Position numbers and translations under genes: made by a program. The notes below the pieces were generated by a model, which worked only from the letters and a program-made list of their open reading frames with translations, did not search any database and was not told the DNA's origin. This document shows, piece after piece, positions 18,994 to 27,374 of a DNA stretch of 64,000 nt (position 1 is its first letter; every line of letters begins with the position of its first letter). Source of the DNA: Pararhizobium sp. A13. Lineage in GTDB: Bacteria > Pseudomonadota > Alphaproteobacteria > Rhizobiales > Rhizobiaceae. The stretch spans positions 845,001 to 909,000 of the forward strand of contig NZ_CP149510.1 in assembly GCF_040126305.1 (NCBI RefSeq). The letters run 5' to 3'.

Positions 18994-19989
18994 ATGACGG
19001 ATCATTTCAGGGCGCTGGTGATCAAGGAGCGCGACGGCAAACCGGTCAGCGACTTCAAGGAACTGACGCTTTCGGACCTGCCAGATCACGATGTGTTGGT
19101 CGAGGTGCTGTTTTCGACGCTCAATTACAAGGATGGCCTCGCCATTTCCGGCAAGGGCCGCATCGCCCGCCGTTTGCCGATGGTCGCCGGCGTCGATCTC
19201 GCCGGCGTCGTGGTCTCATCCCGTAATTCGGACTGGAAGTCGGGCGACAAGGTCGTCGTCAACGGCTGGGGCATGTCCGAGACCGAATGGGGCGGCTATA
19301 CCCGCTTTCAGAGGTTGAAGCCGGAATGGCTGACCCGCCTGCCGGACGCCTTCAGCCTCGAGCAAAGCATGGCGATCGGCACCGCCGGCTATACCGCCGC
19401 CCTTGCCATTGACGCGCTGGAACGATGGGGCAAGATCAAGACGGATGATTGCGAGGTTCTCGTGACCGGCGCCGCCGGCGGTGTCGGCTCCGTCGCCGTC
19501 ACGCTTCTTGCCAGACGCGGCTACAAGGTCACCGCGTCGACGGGACGCCCGGAAACCCACGACTATCTTGCGACGCTCGGTGCAATTGGCTTTGTCGATC
19601 GCGCCGAACTGGCGGAGAAGGGCGGCGCCCTGCAGAAGGAGCGCTGGGCCGGCGCCATTGATTCCGTCGGCTCGACCACGCTCGCCAATGTGCTGGCGCA
19701 GACCGTGCAGAGCGGTGCGGTCGCCGCCTGCGGCCTTGCCGGCGGAGCCGACCTGCCCGCGACCGTGATGCCGCATATCCTGCGCGGCGTTGCGCTACTC
19801 GGTATCAATTCGGTGACGGCGCCGCATGCGGAACGCGACAAGGCCTGGGCGATCCTGGCAGAAAGCCTCGATCGCACGCTTCTGGCGGCGATGACGACGG
19901 TCGAGCCGCTGTCGAACCTGCCGCAGTTGGCCGACGACATCGTCGCCGGAAGGATCCGCGGCCGCATCGTCATCGATGTGGCGCGTTAG
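18994..19989 (+). CDS. acuI: Acrylyl-CoA reductase (NADPH) / YhdH-type quinone oxidoreductase
   Basis: MDR-superfamily oxidoreductase of 331 residues, the length of AcuI and YhdH. It reduces acryloyl-CoA to propanoyl-CoA with NADPH and so detoxifies a reactive intermediate. Typical blocks are FRALVIKERDGKP, FSTLNYKDGLAISGKGRIAR, GVDLAGVV, WGGYTRFQRLKPEWLTRLP, and the Rossmann motif VTGAAGGVGSVAVTLLARRGY near residue 155. Zinc ligands of classical alcohol dehydrogenases are absent, as expected. The frame is open to 18964, but the ATG at 18994 follows GGGAGAAAACC. The gene converges with, and overlaps by 4 bp, the phosphatase gene. Confidence 0.9.
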   Translation: MTDHFRALVIKERDGKPVSDFKELTLSDLPDHDVLVEVLFSTLNYKDGLAISGKGRIARRLPMVAGVDLAGVVVSSRNSDWKSGDKVVVNGWGMSETEWGGYTRFQRLKPEWLTRLPDAFSLEQSMAIGTAGYTAALAIDALERWGKIKTDDCEVLVTGAAGGVGSVAVTLLARRGYKVTASTGRPETHDYLATLGAIGFVDRAELAEKGGALQKERWAGAIDSVGSTTLANVLAQTVQSGAVAACGLAGGADLPATVMPHILRGVALLGINSVTAPHAERDKAWAILAESLDRTLLAAMTTVEPLSNLPQLADDIVAGRIRGRIVIDVAR

Positions 19990-20588
19990 CCTTGGGCTGG
20001 TTGCCCATCTTCCTCCAGGCCAAAATGGTCTTCCAGCCGATGCCAGCTTTCATCCATCGCGAAGGCCGGTGAAAAATAAGGAATGGCGACGTGACCGAAG
20101 AAAAGGGAGAGCTGCCGTTCCGCGGCATCTTCCGCCATACCGGCAATTTGCTGGCTATAGATGACCGAGACCAGCCCGGTGCGATCCGCACCGGATTTGC
20201 AGTGGATCAGGATCGGTTTGGGGGCGTCCTTGAGAAGGACCACCAGCCGGTCGGCCTGCGCTGGCGTCAGCTGTTTTGACGCGGACATGGCGAAATCGAT
20301 ATGGGTCAGATTAAGACGCTTTGCTGTAGCGATTTCGTGATCGTACCAGGCCTTGTTTTCACTCGCACCGCGCAGGTTGACGACCGTTTTCACGCCGTAT
20401 TTCCTGACGTATAGCTCAATCTGGGAGGGCGATGGTTGAGCCGAGCGGTACAGCTGGCCCGGGATAACCGTATGGAAATTTCCGCTGAGCTGCAAAAAGG
20501 CGAGATAAGCCCCAAACCCCATCGTCACGACTAACGCCATTGAAAGAAAATGGGCGATTGGCCTTTTTTTCAGTCGTCCTGACAGCAC
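19986..20588 (-). CDS. Membrane-anchored cysteine phosphatase of the dual-specificity/tyrosine phosphatase superfamily
   Basis: A 200-residue protein with one N-terminal membrane segment (HFLSMALVVTMGFGAYLAFL, about residues 13-32) and a DSP-like catalytic domain. The signature HCKSGADRTG gives the Cys-X5-Arg loop (Cys at about 135, Arg at about 141). The expected general-acid segment is upstream in the region DFAMSASKQL. Also typical is the LYRSAQPS opening of this bacterial group. The anchor suggests an active site in the periplasm or at the membrane. The substrate, phosphoprotein or phospholipid, is unknown. The start codon is GTG at 20588 with only a weak AAGGCGG upstream, so the true start could be a little downstream. 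Confidence 0.85.
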   Translation of the reverse strand: MLSGRLKKRPIAHFLSMALVVTMGFGAYLAFLQLSGNFHTVIPGQLYRSAQPSPSQIELYVRKYGVKTVVNLRGASENKAWYDHEIATAKRLNLTHIDFAMSASKQLTPAQADRLVVLLKDAPKPILIHCKSGADRTGLVSVIYSQQIAGMAEDAAERQLSLFFGHVAIPYFSPAFAMDESWHRLEDHFGLEEDGQPAQG

Positions 20589-20734
20589 AGCGCACGCTGA
20601 CCGCCTTATGAAGACGGCCCCCTGATGATTTCGACATCAGGGGGAATGCCCATCGAAACTGACAATGAGCTGAATGCATTTGCGGCACGATTGGGTGGCG
20701 CCTGCGCACGAGACCACCCCCGCGGACTGATCGC

Positions 20735-21514
20735 TTATTTCATCGTGTACACGTCGATGGTGAAATACTTGTCATTGATCGTCTTGTAGGTGCCGTCGGC
20801 ACGGATATCGGCCAACGCCTTGTTCAGCTTCTCACGCAGATCGTTGTCGCCCTGGCGCACGGCGATGCCGACGCCTTCACCCACGAATTTCGGGTCGGTG
20901 ATCGGTGTGCCGATCAGTTCACAGCATTTGCCGTCATCATTCTTGGTGACCCAGTCGAGCATGGGCAGCATGTCGCCGACCTGCATGTCGAGGCGGCCGT
21001 TGACCATGTCGAGATTGGCTTCGTCCTGTGTCGGATAGAGCTTGATCTCCGCATCCGGATAGGCTGCGGCGATAAAATCAGCCTGCGTCGTACCGGACTG
21101 CGCGCCGATCACCTTGCCCTTCAGCGCCTCGTTGGTGAACGCGGTGATGCCGGCCCCCTTCGGTGCCACATGGGTCATGGCGGCAAGATAGTAGGGATCC
21201 GCGAAGGCGACCTGTTTCTTGCGTTCCTCGGTGATGAACATCGAAGCGATGATCATGTCGTATTTCTTGGCGAGAAGGCCAGGAATGATGCCGTCCCAAT
21301 CCTGCGCCACCACCTCGCATTCAACCTGCATCTTGGCGCAGAGCGCAAGGCCGATATCGACGTCGAAGCCACCGATCTTGCCGGCCGAATCGACGAAATT
21401 GAACGGCGGATAGGCGCCCTCCGTGCCGATCTTCAAGGTTTCGGCTGCATTCGCCGATGTCATGTAAATAGTGGCGGCACAGGCGAGCGCCAGTGCGATG
21501 ACCTTGTGTCTCAT
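20735..21514 (-). CDS. Amino-acid ABC transporter substrate-binding protein, Lys/Arg/Orn type
   Basis: A 259-residue periplasmic protein with a signal peptide ending TSANA-AE. The family 3 core has LKIGTEGAYPPFNFVDSAGK, GFDVDIGLALCAKM, WDGIIPGLLAKKYDMIIASM and FADPYYLAAMTHVAPKG. These blocks match the HisJ/ArgT/OccT branch that binds basic amino acids and opines. No permease or ATPase genes lie next to it, so it must either use a transporter encoded elsewhere or be a relic. Proximity to putative lysine/aminovalerate catabolic genes supports a basic amino acid ligand. Confidence 0.88.
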   Translation of the reverse strand: MRHKVIALALACAATIYMTSANAAETLKIGTEGAYPPFNFVDSAGKIGGFDVDIGLALCAKMQVECEVVAQDWDGIIPGLLAKKYDMIIASMFITEERKKQVAFADPYYLAAMTHVAPKGAGITAFTNEALKGKVIGAQSGTTQADFIAAAYPDAEIKLYPTQDEANLDMVNGRLDMQVGDMLPMLDWVTKNDDGKCCELIGTPITDPKFVGEGVGIAVRQGDNDLREKLNKALADIRADGTYKTINDKYFTIDVYTMK

Positions 21515-21659
21515 CTACTCAGTTCCCCTTGTTGCACACCGTTTTCGGTGCTTCCCGGAAACTGTAGGCCTGACGGGCACATAAACGAAATAGATAACGG
21601 CAATAGCCGGTATAAACCAGCTTGATTGCCTCAGGCGCTGAAACACGAGAAGGGAAGCA

Positions 21660-22481
21660 TCAGAATGTCGGCGGCGTGTTGATCCACAAAAGCACCGTCT
21701 CGCCGTCATGCCGGTTCGACCAGGCGTGATGGCGGCGGCTCTCGAAATAGAGCGAGTCGCCGGCGTTCAGGTCATGGAACTGATCGGAATCGAGCACGAA
21801 CTCCACACGTCCCGACAGCACGTAGACGAATTCCTCGCCCTCATGCTTGTAGGCACCCTCGCTGGAGGCGCCGGGTTCGAGCACGAAACGATGGCAATCC
21901 ATCTGGTTACGGCCCTCGGCCAGAAGCTGAACCGTCACGCCCGGCGTCGTGCGCGGCCAGGTCCGCCATTCGCCGGAACGGATGAGCGCCCGGACCTCCG
22001 GCTCGTCCTCGCCGGAGAGGCTGGAAACGGTCGTTCCGAAATATTCGGCAAGATTGTGCAGCACCGCGACGGAGACGCCCTGCGAGGTGCGCTCTAGCGT
22101 CGAGAGAACGGAAGCTGCAATGCCGATATCGCCGGCCACCTGCTCGAGCGTCTTGCCTGCCGCGTGCCGCAAGCTCCTGAGCTTGCGTCCGACCTGCGAT
22201 GCCGGACTTGTATCTGCAGCAGCAGCGGCATCATCGGACTCGCCGGCTTCCGCCTCGAGTGCTTCACGAATGGCTGCCGGATTGAGGCCGCGCTCGGCGC
22301 GGAACCAGGAGACGCGCTTCAATTGGGCGACGTCGCTTTCGCTGTATTGCCGATGCCCGGTGACGGAGCGCTCCGGCACGACGAGCCCCTGCGTCTCCCA
22401 GAGCCGCAAGGTCGATGCCGAGACGCCGGCAAGCCGAGCTGCCTCCGCGACCTTGTACCGAACGGGGATGGCATCGCTCAT
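21660..22481 (-). CDS. Transcriptional regulator with MerR, XRE and cupin domains in one chain
   Basis: A 273-residue protein with three modules. Residues about 5-75 form a MerR-type winged helix (KVAEAARLAGVSASTLRLWE, then HRQYSESDVAQL). Residues about 100-155 are an XRE-type helix-turn-helix (VGRKLRSLRHAAGKTLEQVA, then IGIAASVLSTLER). Residues about 195-270 are a cupin (GASSEGAYKHEGEEFVYVLS and SLYFESRRHHAWSN). XRE-cupin regulators such as PuuR sense small metabolites through the cupin. Two DNA-binding domains in one chain is unusual. The ATG at 22481 is chosen over one 12 bp upstream. It is divergent from gabT-gabD and in line with an orphan antitoxin gene, so it may control either. Confidence 0.88.
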   Translation of the reverse strand: MSDAIPVRYKVAEAARLAGVSASTLRLWETQGLVVPERSVTGHRQYSESDVAQLKRVSWFRAERGLNPAAIREALEAEAGESDDAAAAADTSPASQVGRKLRSLRHAAGKTLEQVAGDIGIAASVLSTLERTSQGVSVAVLHNLAEYFGTTVSSLSGEDEPEVRALIRSGEWRTWPRTTPGVTVQLLAEGRNQMDCHRFVLEPGASSEGAYKHEGEEFVYVLSGRVEFVLDSDQFHDLNAGDSLYFESRRHHAWSNRHDGETVLLWINTPPTF

Positions 22482-22508
22482 GGGCCGCCACACGAAATTC
22501 TCATGCCG

Positions 22509-22754
22509 TCAATGTTCCAGATCGTGAAACAGGTCTTCGCCGCTGTCCAGATGGCGCGGACCCCGATCGCCGGGAAGCACAGGCTCGCCGTCCGGCACCT
22601 TCAGTTCGAAGGGCAGGCGCTTTTCTTCGGCAATGCGCAGCATCAAGAGGCGAATAGCGTCGGAAACCGAAAGCCCCATGGCGTCCAGCGCGGCAATGGC
22701 TTTCTGTTTTGTTGCGGAATCGATGCGGGCACGGATAATGGCATCAGCAGTCAT
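22509..22754 (-). CDS. RelB/DinJ-family antitoxin, orphan
   Basis: An 81-residue protein beginning MTADAIIRARIDSATKQKAI, then the ribbon-helix-helix continuation LDAMGLSVSDAIRLLMLRIA and EEKRLPFELKVPDGEP. This is the DinJ/RelB pattern: a DNA-binding RHH N terminus and a disordered toxin-binding tail. The tail ends about 27 bp before the MerR-XRE-cupin gene on the same strand. No RelE/YafQ toxin gene is beside it. It could be a solitary regulator or the survivor of a decayed pair. The ATG at 22754 is preferred to the one 15 bp upstream because it matches the family N terminus. Confidence 0.82.
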   Translation of the reverse strand: MTADAIIRARIDSATKQKAIAALDAMGLSVSDAIRLLMLRIAEEKRLPFELKVPDGEPVLPGDRGPRHLDSGEDLFHDLEH

Positions 22755-23016
22755 GGCATCATGCTCCATTGCTACGCGTTACAATGATGCGGCGCCAACC
22801 CCGAAAGAGACCCATCGAGCATCGCCGCGAAAATCCTAAGTGCTCGAAGTGTCAGAAAAATATCCATTCAACGCTCACCGCATCAATGTAGCCACACATG
22901 CCGCCGAGTGACAAGAAAAAGCATCACAAATGCTGTATTTCCGATCACCATAATTAATTTGCAAACCTACAGAAAAAATATAGGATTTGCAAAAATTACG
23001 TTCCTCACACCTCAGG

Positions 23017-24294
23017 ATGACCACCGTGACCAGTTTGACCGATCGCAAGAATGCAGCCATTTCCCGCGGCGTGGGCATGACCACGCAGATCTACGCAGAC
23101 CGCGCGGAAAATTCCGAAATCTGGGACAAGGAAGGCAATCGCTACATCGATTTTGCCGCCGGCATCGCCGTGGTCAACACCGGCCACCGCCACCCTCGCA
23201 TCATCGAGGCCGTCAAGGCGCAGATCGATCGCTTCACCCACACCTGCCACCAGGTCGTGCCTTACGAAAGCTATGTCCATCTCGCCGAGCGCCTCAATGC
23301 GCTGGCGCCGGGCAATTTCGCCAAGAAGACGATTTTCGTCACCACGGGTGCCGAGGCCGTTGAAAATGCGGTGAAGATCGCCCGCGCCGCGACCGGCCGC
23401 CAGGCCATCGTCGCTTTCGGCGGCGGCTTCCATGGCCGCACGTTCATGGGCATGGCGCTGACGGGTAAGGTTGTCCCCTACAAGGTCGGCTTCGGCGCGA
23501 TGCCGGGCGACGTCTTCCATGCCCCCTTCCCGATCGAGTTGCATGGCGTCAGTGTCGAGCAGTCGATCGCCGCCCTGAAGAAGCTGTTTGCCGCCGACGT
23601 TGATCCGGCCCGTGTCGCCGCCATCATCCTGGAGCCGGTGCAGGGCGAAGGCGGCTTCTATCCGGCGCCCGCATCCTTCATGCGCGCCCTTCGCGAAATC
23701 TGCGACCAGCACGGCATTCTGCTGATCGCCGACGAGGTGCAAACCGGCTTTGCCCGCACCGGCAAGCTGTTTGCCATGGATCACCACGACGTGGCAGCCG
23801 ATCTGATGACCATGGCGAAAAGCCTCGCCGGCGGCTTCCCGCTCGCAGCGGTCACCGGCCGTGCGGAAATCATGGACGCGCCGGCACCGGGCGGCCTCGG
23901 CGGCACCTATGGCGGTAGTCCTATCGGCATCGCCGCTGCCCATGCCGTTCTCGACATCATCGAGGATGAAAAGCTTTGCGAGCGCGCCGAACAGCTGGGC
24001 AGCCGCCTCAAGCAGCGCCTCGCCGCCATCCGCGAACAGGCGCCGGAAATCGTCGATATCCGCGGTCCCGGCTTCATGAACGCCGTCGAGTTCAACGACG
24101 TGAAGACCAATCTGCCGAGCGCCGATTTCGCCAACCGCGTGCGCCTCATCGCTCTGGAAAAGGGGCTCATCCTCTTGACCTGTGGCGTGCACGGTAATGT
24201 CATCCGTTTCCTCGCGCCGATTACCATCCAGGACGAGGTCTTCGCCGAAGCGCTCGACATTCTCGAAGCGTCGATCATGGCAGCGCGAGCCTGA
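23017..24294 (+). CDS. gabT: 4-aminobutyrate (or 5-aminovalerate) aminotransferase
   Basis: Class III PLP-dependent aminotransferase of 425 residues (E. coli GabT has 426). It transfers the amino group of GABA, or of 5-aminovalerate in DavT enzymes, to 2-oxoglutarate. Visible blocks are GMTTQIYADRAENSEIWDKE, FAAGIAVVNTGHRHP, TTGAEAVENAVKIARAATGR, ILEPVQGEGGFYPAP and ADEVQTGFARTGKLFAMDHH. The PLP lysine follows in TMAKSLAGGFPLAAVTGR. The frame reaches back to a TTG at 22987, but homologues start at MTTVTSLTDRKNAA. It is followed by gabD in the same direction 150 bp on. The nearby glutarate genes make an aminovalerate role plausible. Confidence 0.92.
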   Translation: MTTVTSLTDRKNAAISRGVGMTTQIYADRAENSEIWDKEGNRYIDFAAGIAVVNTGHRHPRIIEAVKAQIDRFTHTCHQVVPYESYVHLAERLNALAPGNFAKKTIFVTTGAEAVENAVKIARAATGRQAIVAFGGGFHGRTFMGMALTGKVVPYKVGFGAMPGDVFHAPFPIELHGVSVEQSIAALKKLFAADVDPARVAAIILEPVQGEGGFYPAPASFMRALREICDQHGILLIADEVQTGFARTGKLFAMDHHDVAADLMTMAKSLAGGFPLAAVTGRAEIMDAPAPGGLGGTYGGSPIGIAAAHAVLDIIEDEKLCERAEQLGSRLKQRLAAIREQAPEIVDIRGPGFMNAVEFNDVKTNLPSADFANRVRLIALEKGLILLTCGVHGNVIRFLAPITIQDEVFAEALDILEASIMAARA

Positions 24295-24321
24295 CGCAGA
24301 CTGGACGGTATTGAAAATCAC

Positions 24322-24350
24322 ATCGGGCAGCCGTTCTGTTGCTGCCCGAT
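24322..24350 (+). other. Intercistronic hairpin between gabT and gabD
   Basis: ATCGGGCAGC and GCTGCCCGAT form a perfect 10-bp stem around a 9-nt loop in the 150-bp gap. No T-tract follows, so it is more likely to modulate mRNA stability than to be a full terminator. Confidence 0.5.
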
Positions 24351-24444
24351 GGACCCGGCCGTGTTTATCGGCTATCGGCATCGTCCCGCGACGACACGTG
24401 CCGCCCCGCGCCCTCGACGCGTGGACCGCCAGAAAGGATCACCG

Positions 24445-25902
24445 ATGATCTTTACCGAGACGCTGATCGCCCATGTGAAGGAGCCGCGCCTGCTCGGGCT
24501 GGTCAATGCGACCGGAGCGGCTGCAGTAAGCACGTTCGATGTCCGCAATCCGTCCAACGGCACATTGCTCGCGACCTTGCCCGATATGGGCGTGGCGGAA
24601 ACACGAACCGCCATCGACGACGCCTATGCGGCCCAGTTTCCCTGGGCCGAACGCCCGGCCGGCGACCGCAGCGCCATTCTGCGCCGCTGGCACGACCTCG
24701 TCATCACCCACATCGATGATCTCGCGGCAATCCTGACTGCGGAAATGGGCAAGCCACTGTCTGAGGCCCGCTCCGAGGTCCAGCACGCCGCGGCCTATAT
24801 CGAGTGGTACGCGGAGGAAGCCAAACGCGTCTATGGCGAGACCATTCCAGCACCCTCGACCGACCGCCGCATGCTGGTAATCAAGCAGCCGGTCGGCGTC
24901 GTCGGGACGATCACGCCCTGGAACTTTCCAGCCTCGATGGTCGCGCGCAAGATATCGCCGGCGCTTGCCGTCGGTTGCACGGTCATTCTCAAGCCCGCGG
25001 AACAGACGCCGCTCATTGCGCTTGCCATGCACGCGCTGGCGATCCGCGCCGGTTTTCCGAAGGGCGTCTTCAATCTCATCCTCGCCTGTGAAGGCGATGC
25101 GATCGGCCGCGAACTCTGCGCCAATCCCAAGGTGCGCAAGATCAGCTTCACAGGCTCGACCGAGGTCGGCCGCATCCTGATGCGGCAATGTTCCGACCAG
25201 ATCAAGAAAATCAGCCTCGAGCTCGGCGGCAGTGCCCCCTTCATCGTCTTCGACGACGCCGACATCGATGCGGCCGTCGATGGTGCCATCCAGGCGAAAT
25301 ATCGCAATGCCGGCCAGACCTGCACCTCGGCAAACCGCATTTATGTGCAGAGCGGCGTCCATGACGAATTCGCTCGAAAGCTGGCGGCGCAGGTTAGCAA
25401 GCTTTCGGTTGGCGACGGCTTTTCGCCCGGCGTCACGATCGGCCCGCTGATCGATGACAGGGCCATCCAGAAGGTCGAGACGCATGTGAACGACGCGACT
25501 GCAAAAGGCGCAACCCTTCTGTGCGGCGGAAAACGCGTCTCCGGCGCCTTCTTCGAACCGACCGTGCTTTCCAATGTCGACAAGAGCATGCTGGTTGCCT
25601 GCGACGAGACCTTCGGCCCCGTGGCTCCGATCATTCGCTTCGAGACGATGGAAGACGTCATCCTGCAGGCCAACGACACCATCTACGGCCTTGCCGCCTA
25701 TTTCTATGCGACCGAACTCAAGAAGGTCTGGCGCGTCGCCGAAGCGCTGGAATACGGCATGATCGGCATCAATACCGGCCGCATGTCCTCCGAAGCCGCC
25801 CCCTTCGGCGGCCTCAAGCAATCCGGCATCGGCCGCGAAGGCTCCCGCCACGGCGCCGAGGATTATCTGGAGATGAAATATCTCTGCATGGGGAATATTT
25901 GA
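24445..25902 (+). CDS. gabD: Succinate-semialdehyde (or glutarate-semialdehyde) dehydrogenase
   Basis: NAD(P)-dependent aldehyde dehydrogenase of 485 residues (E. coli GabD 482). It oxidises the semialdehyde made by GabT to succinate, or to glutarate if the substrate is aminovalerate. Diagnostic segments are ITPWNFPASMVARKISPALA, the KPAEQTPL cofactor site, FTGSTEVGRIL, the catalytic Glu in LELGGSAPFIVF and the catalytic Cys in GQTCTSANRIYVQ. The frame is open upstream to 24349, but the ATG at 24445 is preceded by AAAGGATCACCG and gives the family start. The C terminus (GREGSRHGAEDYLEMKYLCM) is complete. Confidence 0.93.
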   Translation: MIFTETLIAHVKEPRLLGLVNATGAAAVSTFDVRNPSNGTLLATLPDMGVAETRTAIDDAYAAQFPWAERPAGDRSAILRRWHDLVITHIDDLAAILTAEMGKPLSEARSEVQHAAAYIEWYAEEAKRVYGETIPAPSTDRRMLVIKQPVGVVGTITPWNFPASMVARKISPALAVGCTVILKPAEQTPLIALAMHALAIRAGFPKGVFNLILACEGDAIGRELCANPKVRKISFTGSTEVGRILMRQCSDQIKKISLELGGSAPFIVFDDADIDAAVDGAIQAKYRNAGQTCTSANRIYVQSGVHDEFARKLAAQVSKLSVGDGFSPGVTIGPLIDDRAIQKVETHVNDATAKGATLLCGGKRVSGAFFEPTVLSNVDKSMLVACDETFGPVAPIIRFETMEDVILQANDTIYGLAAYFYATELKKVWRVAEALEYGMIGINTGRMSSEAAPFGGLKQSGIGREGSRHGAEDYLEMKYLCMGNI

Positions 25903-25926
25903 GGCGACCACTTGGGGTGGTCGCAA

Positions 25927-26133
25927 TCAAGCATCCTCGTCGGTCCAAGGGCGTCGCCTTGGAATATATTCCAAATCCGGCTGACTGCCGCCAAGCTCCG
26001 CCAGCCTCGCTGAGGCTTCACGCTGGATAAGGGATTTCAACGCGTGCCGGATGACTGCCGATTTCTTCGCAAGTCCTGTATAGGCCTGCGCTTTGGCAAA
26101 CATTTCATCGTCCAGAACGACTGTAATCCGCAT
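25927..26133 (-). CDS. VapB-family antitoxin, orphan
   Basis: A 68-residue ribbon-helix-helix protein: MRITVVLDDEMFAKAQAYTG, then LAKKSAVIRHALKSLIQREA, then a Pro/Asp-rich tail (LEYIPRRRPWTDEDA). This is the DUF2191/VapB pattern, in which the tail normally wraps a PIN toxin. No vapC follows. The gene ends 25 bp from the convergent gabD stop, so its partner is missing or unlinked. It lies just upstream of nothing else on the minus strand except gabD antisense. Confidence 0.8.
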   Translation of the reverse strand: MRITVVLDDEMFAKAQAYTGLAKKSAVIRHALKSLIQREASARLAELGGSQPDLEYIPRRRPWTDEDA

Positions 26134-26177
26134 AAATCAATCCCCCAAAAGAGACATGGTTTGCCACGGAACAATCC

Positions 26178-27374
26178 CTAGTTGGATACCCCTGGCCTCA
26201 TGCCGATCTCTGCCAAGACCTCCTGCGTGTGCTCGCCCAGCCGTGGAGCGCCGTGGTCCAGCGCAAGGTCTGCCGCTGAAAACGTGATGGGCGTGCGCAC
26301 GCCCGGCGCCGTTCCCGAGGCGGCTCCGGTGTGCGGCGTATCGATCCGCATGCCGCGGTGAATGATCTGTGGATCGGAAAACACATCCGCCACGGAATTG
26401 ATCGGCCCTCCGGGCACACCGGCTGCTTCCAGCATGGCAAGCAGCGCGTCGCGGCTGAACGTTGCCGTCCGTGCGGCCAGTTCCGGCGTCAGGCTGTCGC
26501 GGTGTTTCACCCGGGCTGCATTGGTCATGTAGCGCGGGTCCGTCGCCAGATCGTTCAGCCCGAGCAGCGCACAGAACTTGACGAACTGCCGGTCATTGCC
26601 GACGGCGACGATCAGGTGGCCGTCGGAGACGGGAAAGACCTGATAGGGCGCGATATTCGGATGCGCATTGCCGAGCCGGCGGGGGGATTTTCCGGAGACG
26701 AGGAAATTCAGCGCCTGGTTGGCGAGAACACCGGTCATGCTGTCCAACAGCGCCATATCGATCTGCTGGCCTTCGCCGCTGCGTTCGCGCATGTGAAGCG
26801 CCGCCTGGACCGCAATGACGCCATAGAGCCCGGTGAAGATATCGGCAAAGGCGACGCCGATCTTCTGCGGCTCGCCGTCCGGATCGCCGGTCAGGTCCAT
26901 GATGCCGCTCATGCCCTGGATGATATAGTCGTAGCCAGCGCGGTGGGCATAGGGGCCGTCCTGGCCGAAGCCGGTGACGGAGCAATAGATCAGCCGCGGA
27001 TTGATCTTTTTCAGGCTTTCATAGTCGAGCCCGTATTTCGCAAGGCCACCGACCTTGAAATTCTCCAGAAGCACATCCGACTGCGCCGCGAGACGGCGCA
27101 CCGCCTCCTGCCCCTCTTCGGTGGTGAAATCGAGGACGACCGAGCGTTTTCCCCGGTTGCAGGCGTGGAAATAGGCGGCGTCGAGATGTTCGCCACCCTC
27201 GCCCTCGACGAAGGGCGGCCCCCAGGTCCGGGTGTCGTCGCCCGCCGGGCTTTCCACCTTGATAACGTCGGCACCGAGATCGGCGAACGTCTGGCCGATC
27301 CATGGCCCGGCGAGGATGCGGGCGAGTTCGAGAACCTTCAGTCCCTTGAGTGGCGTTTCCATCGCCGCGCTCAA
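26178..27374 (-). CDS. gcdG: CaiB/BaiF CoA-transferase family III, probable succinyl-CoA:glutarate CoA-transferase
   Basis: A 398-residue family III CoA-transferase. Typical parts are [20 protein letters not shown] (N-terminal Rossmann-like), [35 protein letters not shown], the [19 protein letters not shown] block with its catalytic Asp region downstream, and [21 protein letters not shown]. The gene overlaps glutaryl-CoA dehydrogenase by 4 bp (ATGA) as the second gene of the pair. In Pseudomonas the same pair with a LysR regulator is gcdG-gcdH-gcdR and converts glutarate to crotonyl-CoA. The substrate assignment here rests on that context. Confidence 0.85.
   Translation of the reverse strand: MSAAMETPLKGLKVLELARILAGPWIGQTFADLGADVIKVESPAGDDTRTWGPPFVEGEGGEHLDAAYFHACNRGKRSVVLDFTTEEGQEAVRRLAAQSDVLLENFKVGGLAKYGLDYESLKKINPRLIYCSVTGFGQDGPYAHRAGYDYIIQGMSGIMDLTGDPDGEPQKIGVAFADIFTGLYGVIAVQAALHMRERSGEGQQIDMALLDSMTGVLANQALNFLVSGKSPRRLGNAHPNIAPYQVFPVSDGHLIVAVGNDRQFVKFCALLGLNDLATDPRYMTNAARVKHRDSLTPELAARTATFSRDALLAMLEAAGVPGGPINSVADVFSDPQIIHRGMRIDTPHTGAASGTAPGVRTPITFSAADLALDHGAPRLGEHTQEVLAEIGMRPGVSN

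Noticed and set aside
23005..24381. 458-codon minus-strand frame over gabT
   Set aside because: Complement of a conserved aminotransferase, with unnatural Ala/Asp/Gly composition and no start signal.
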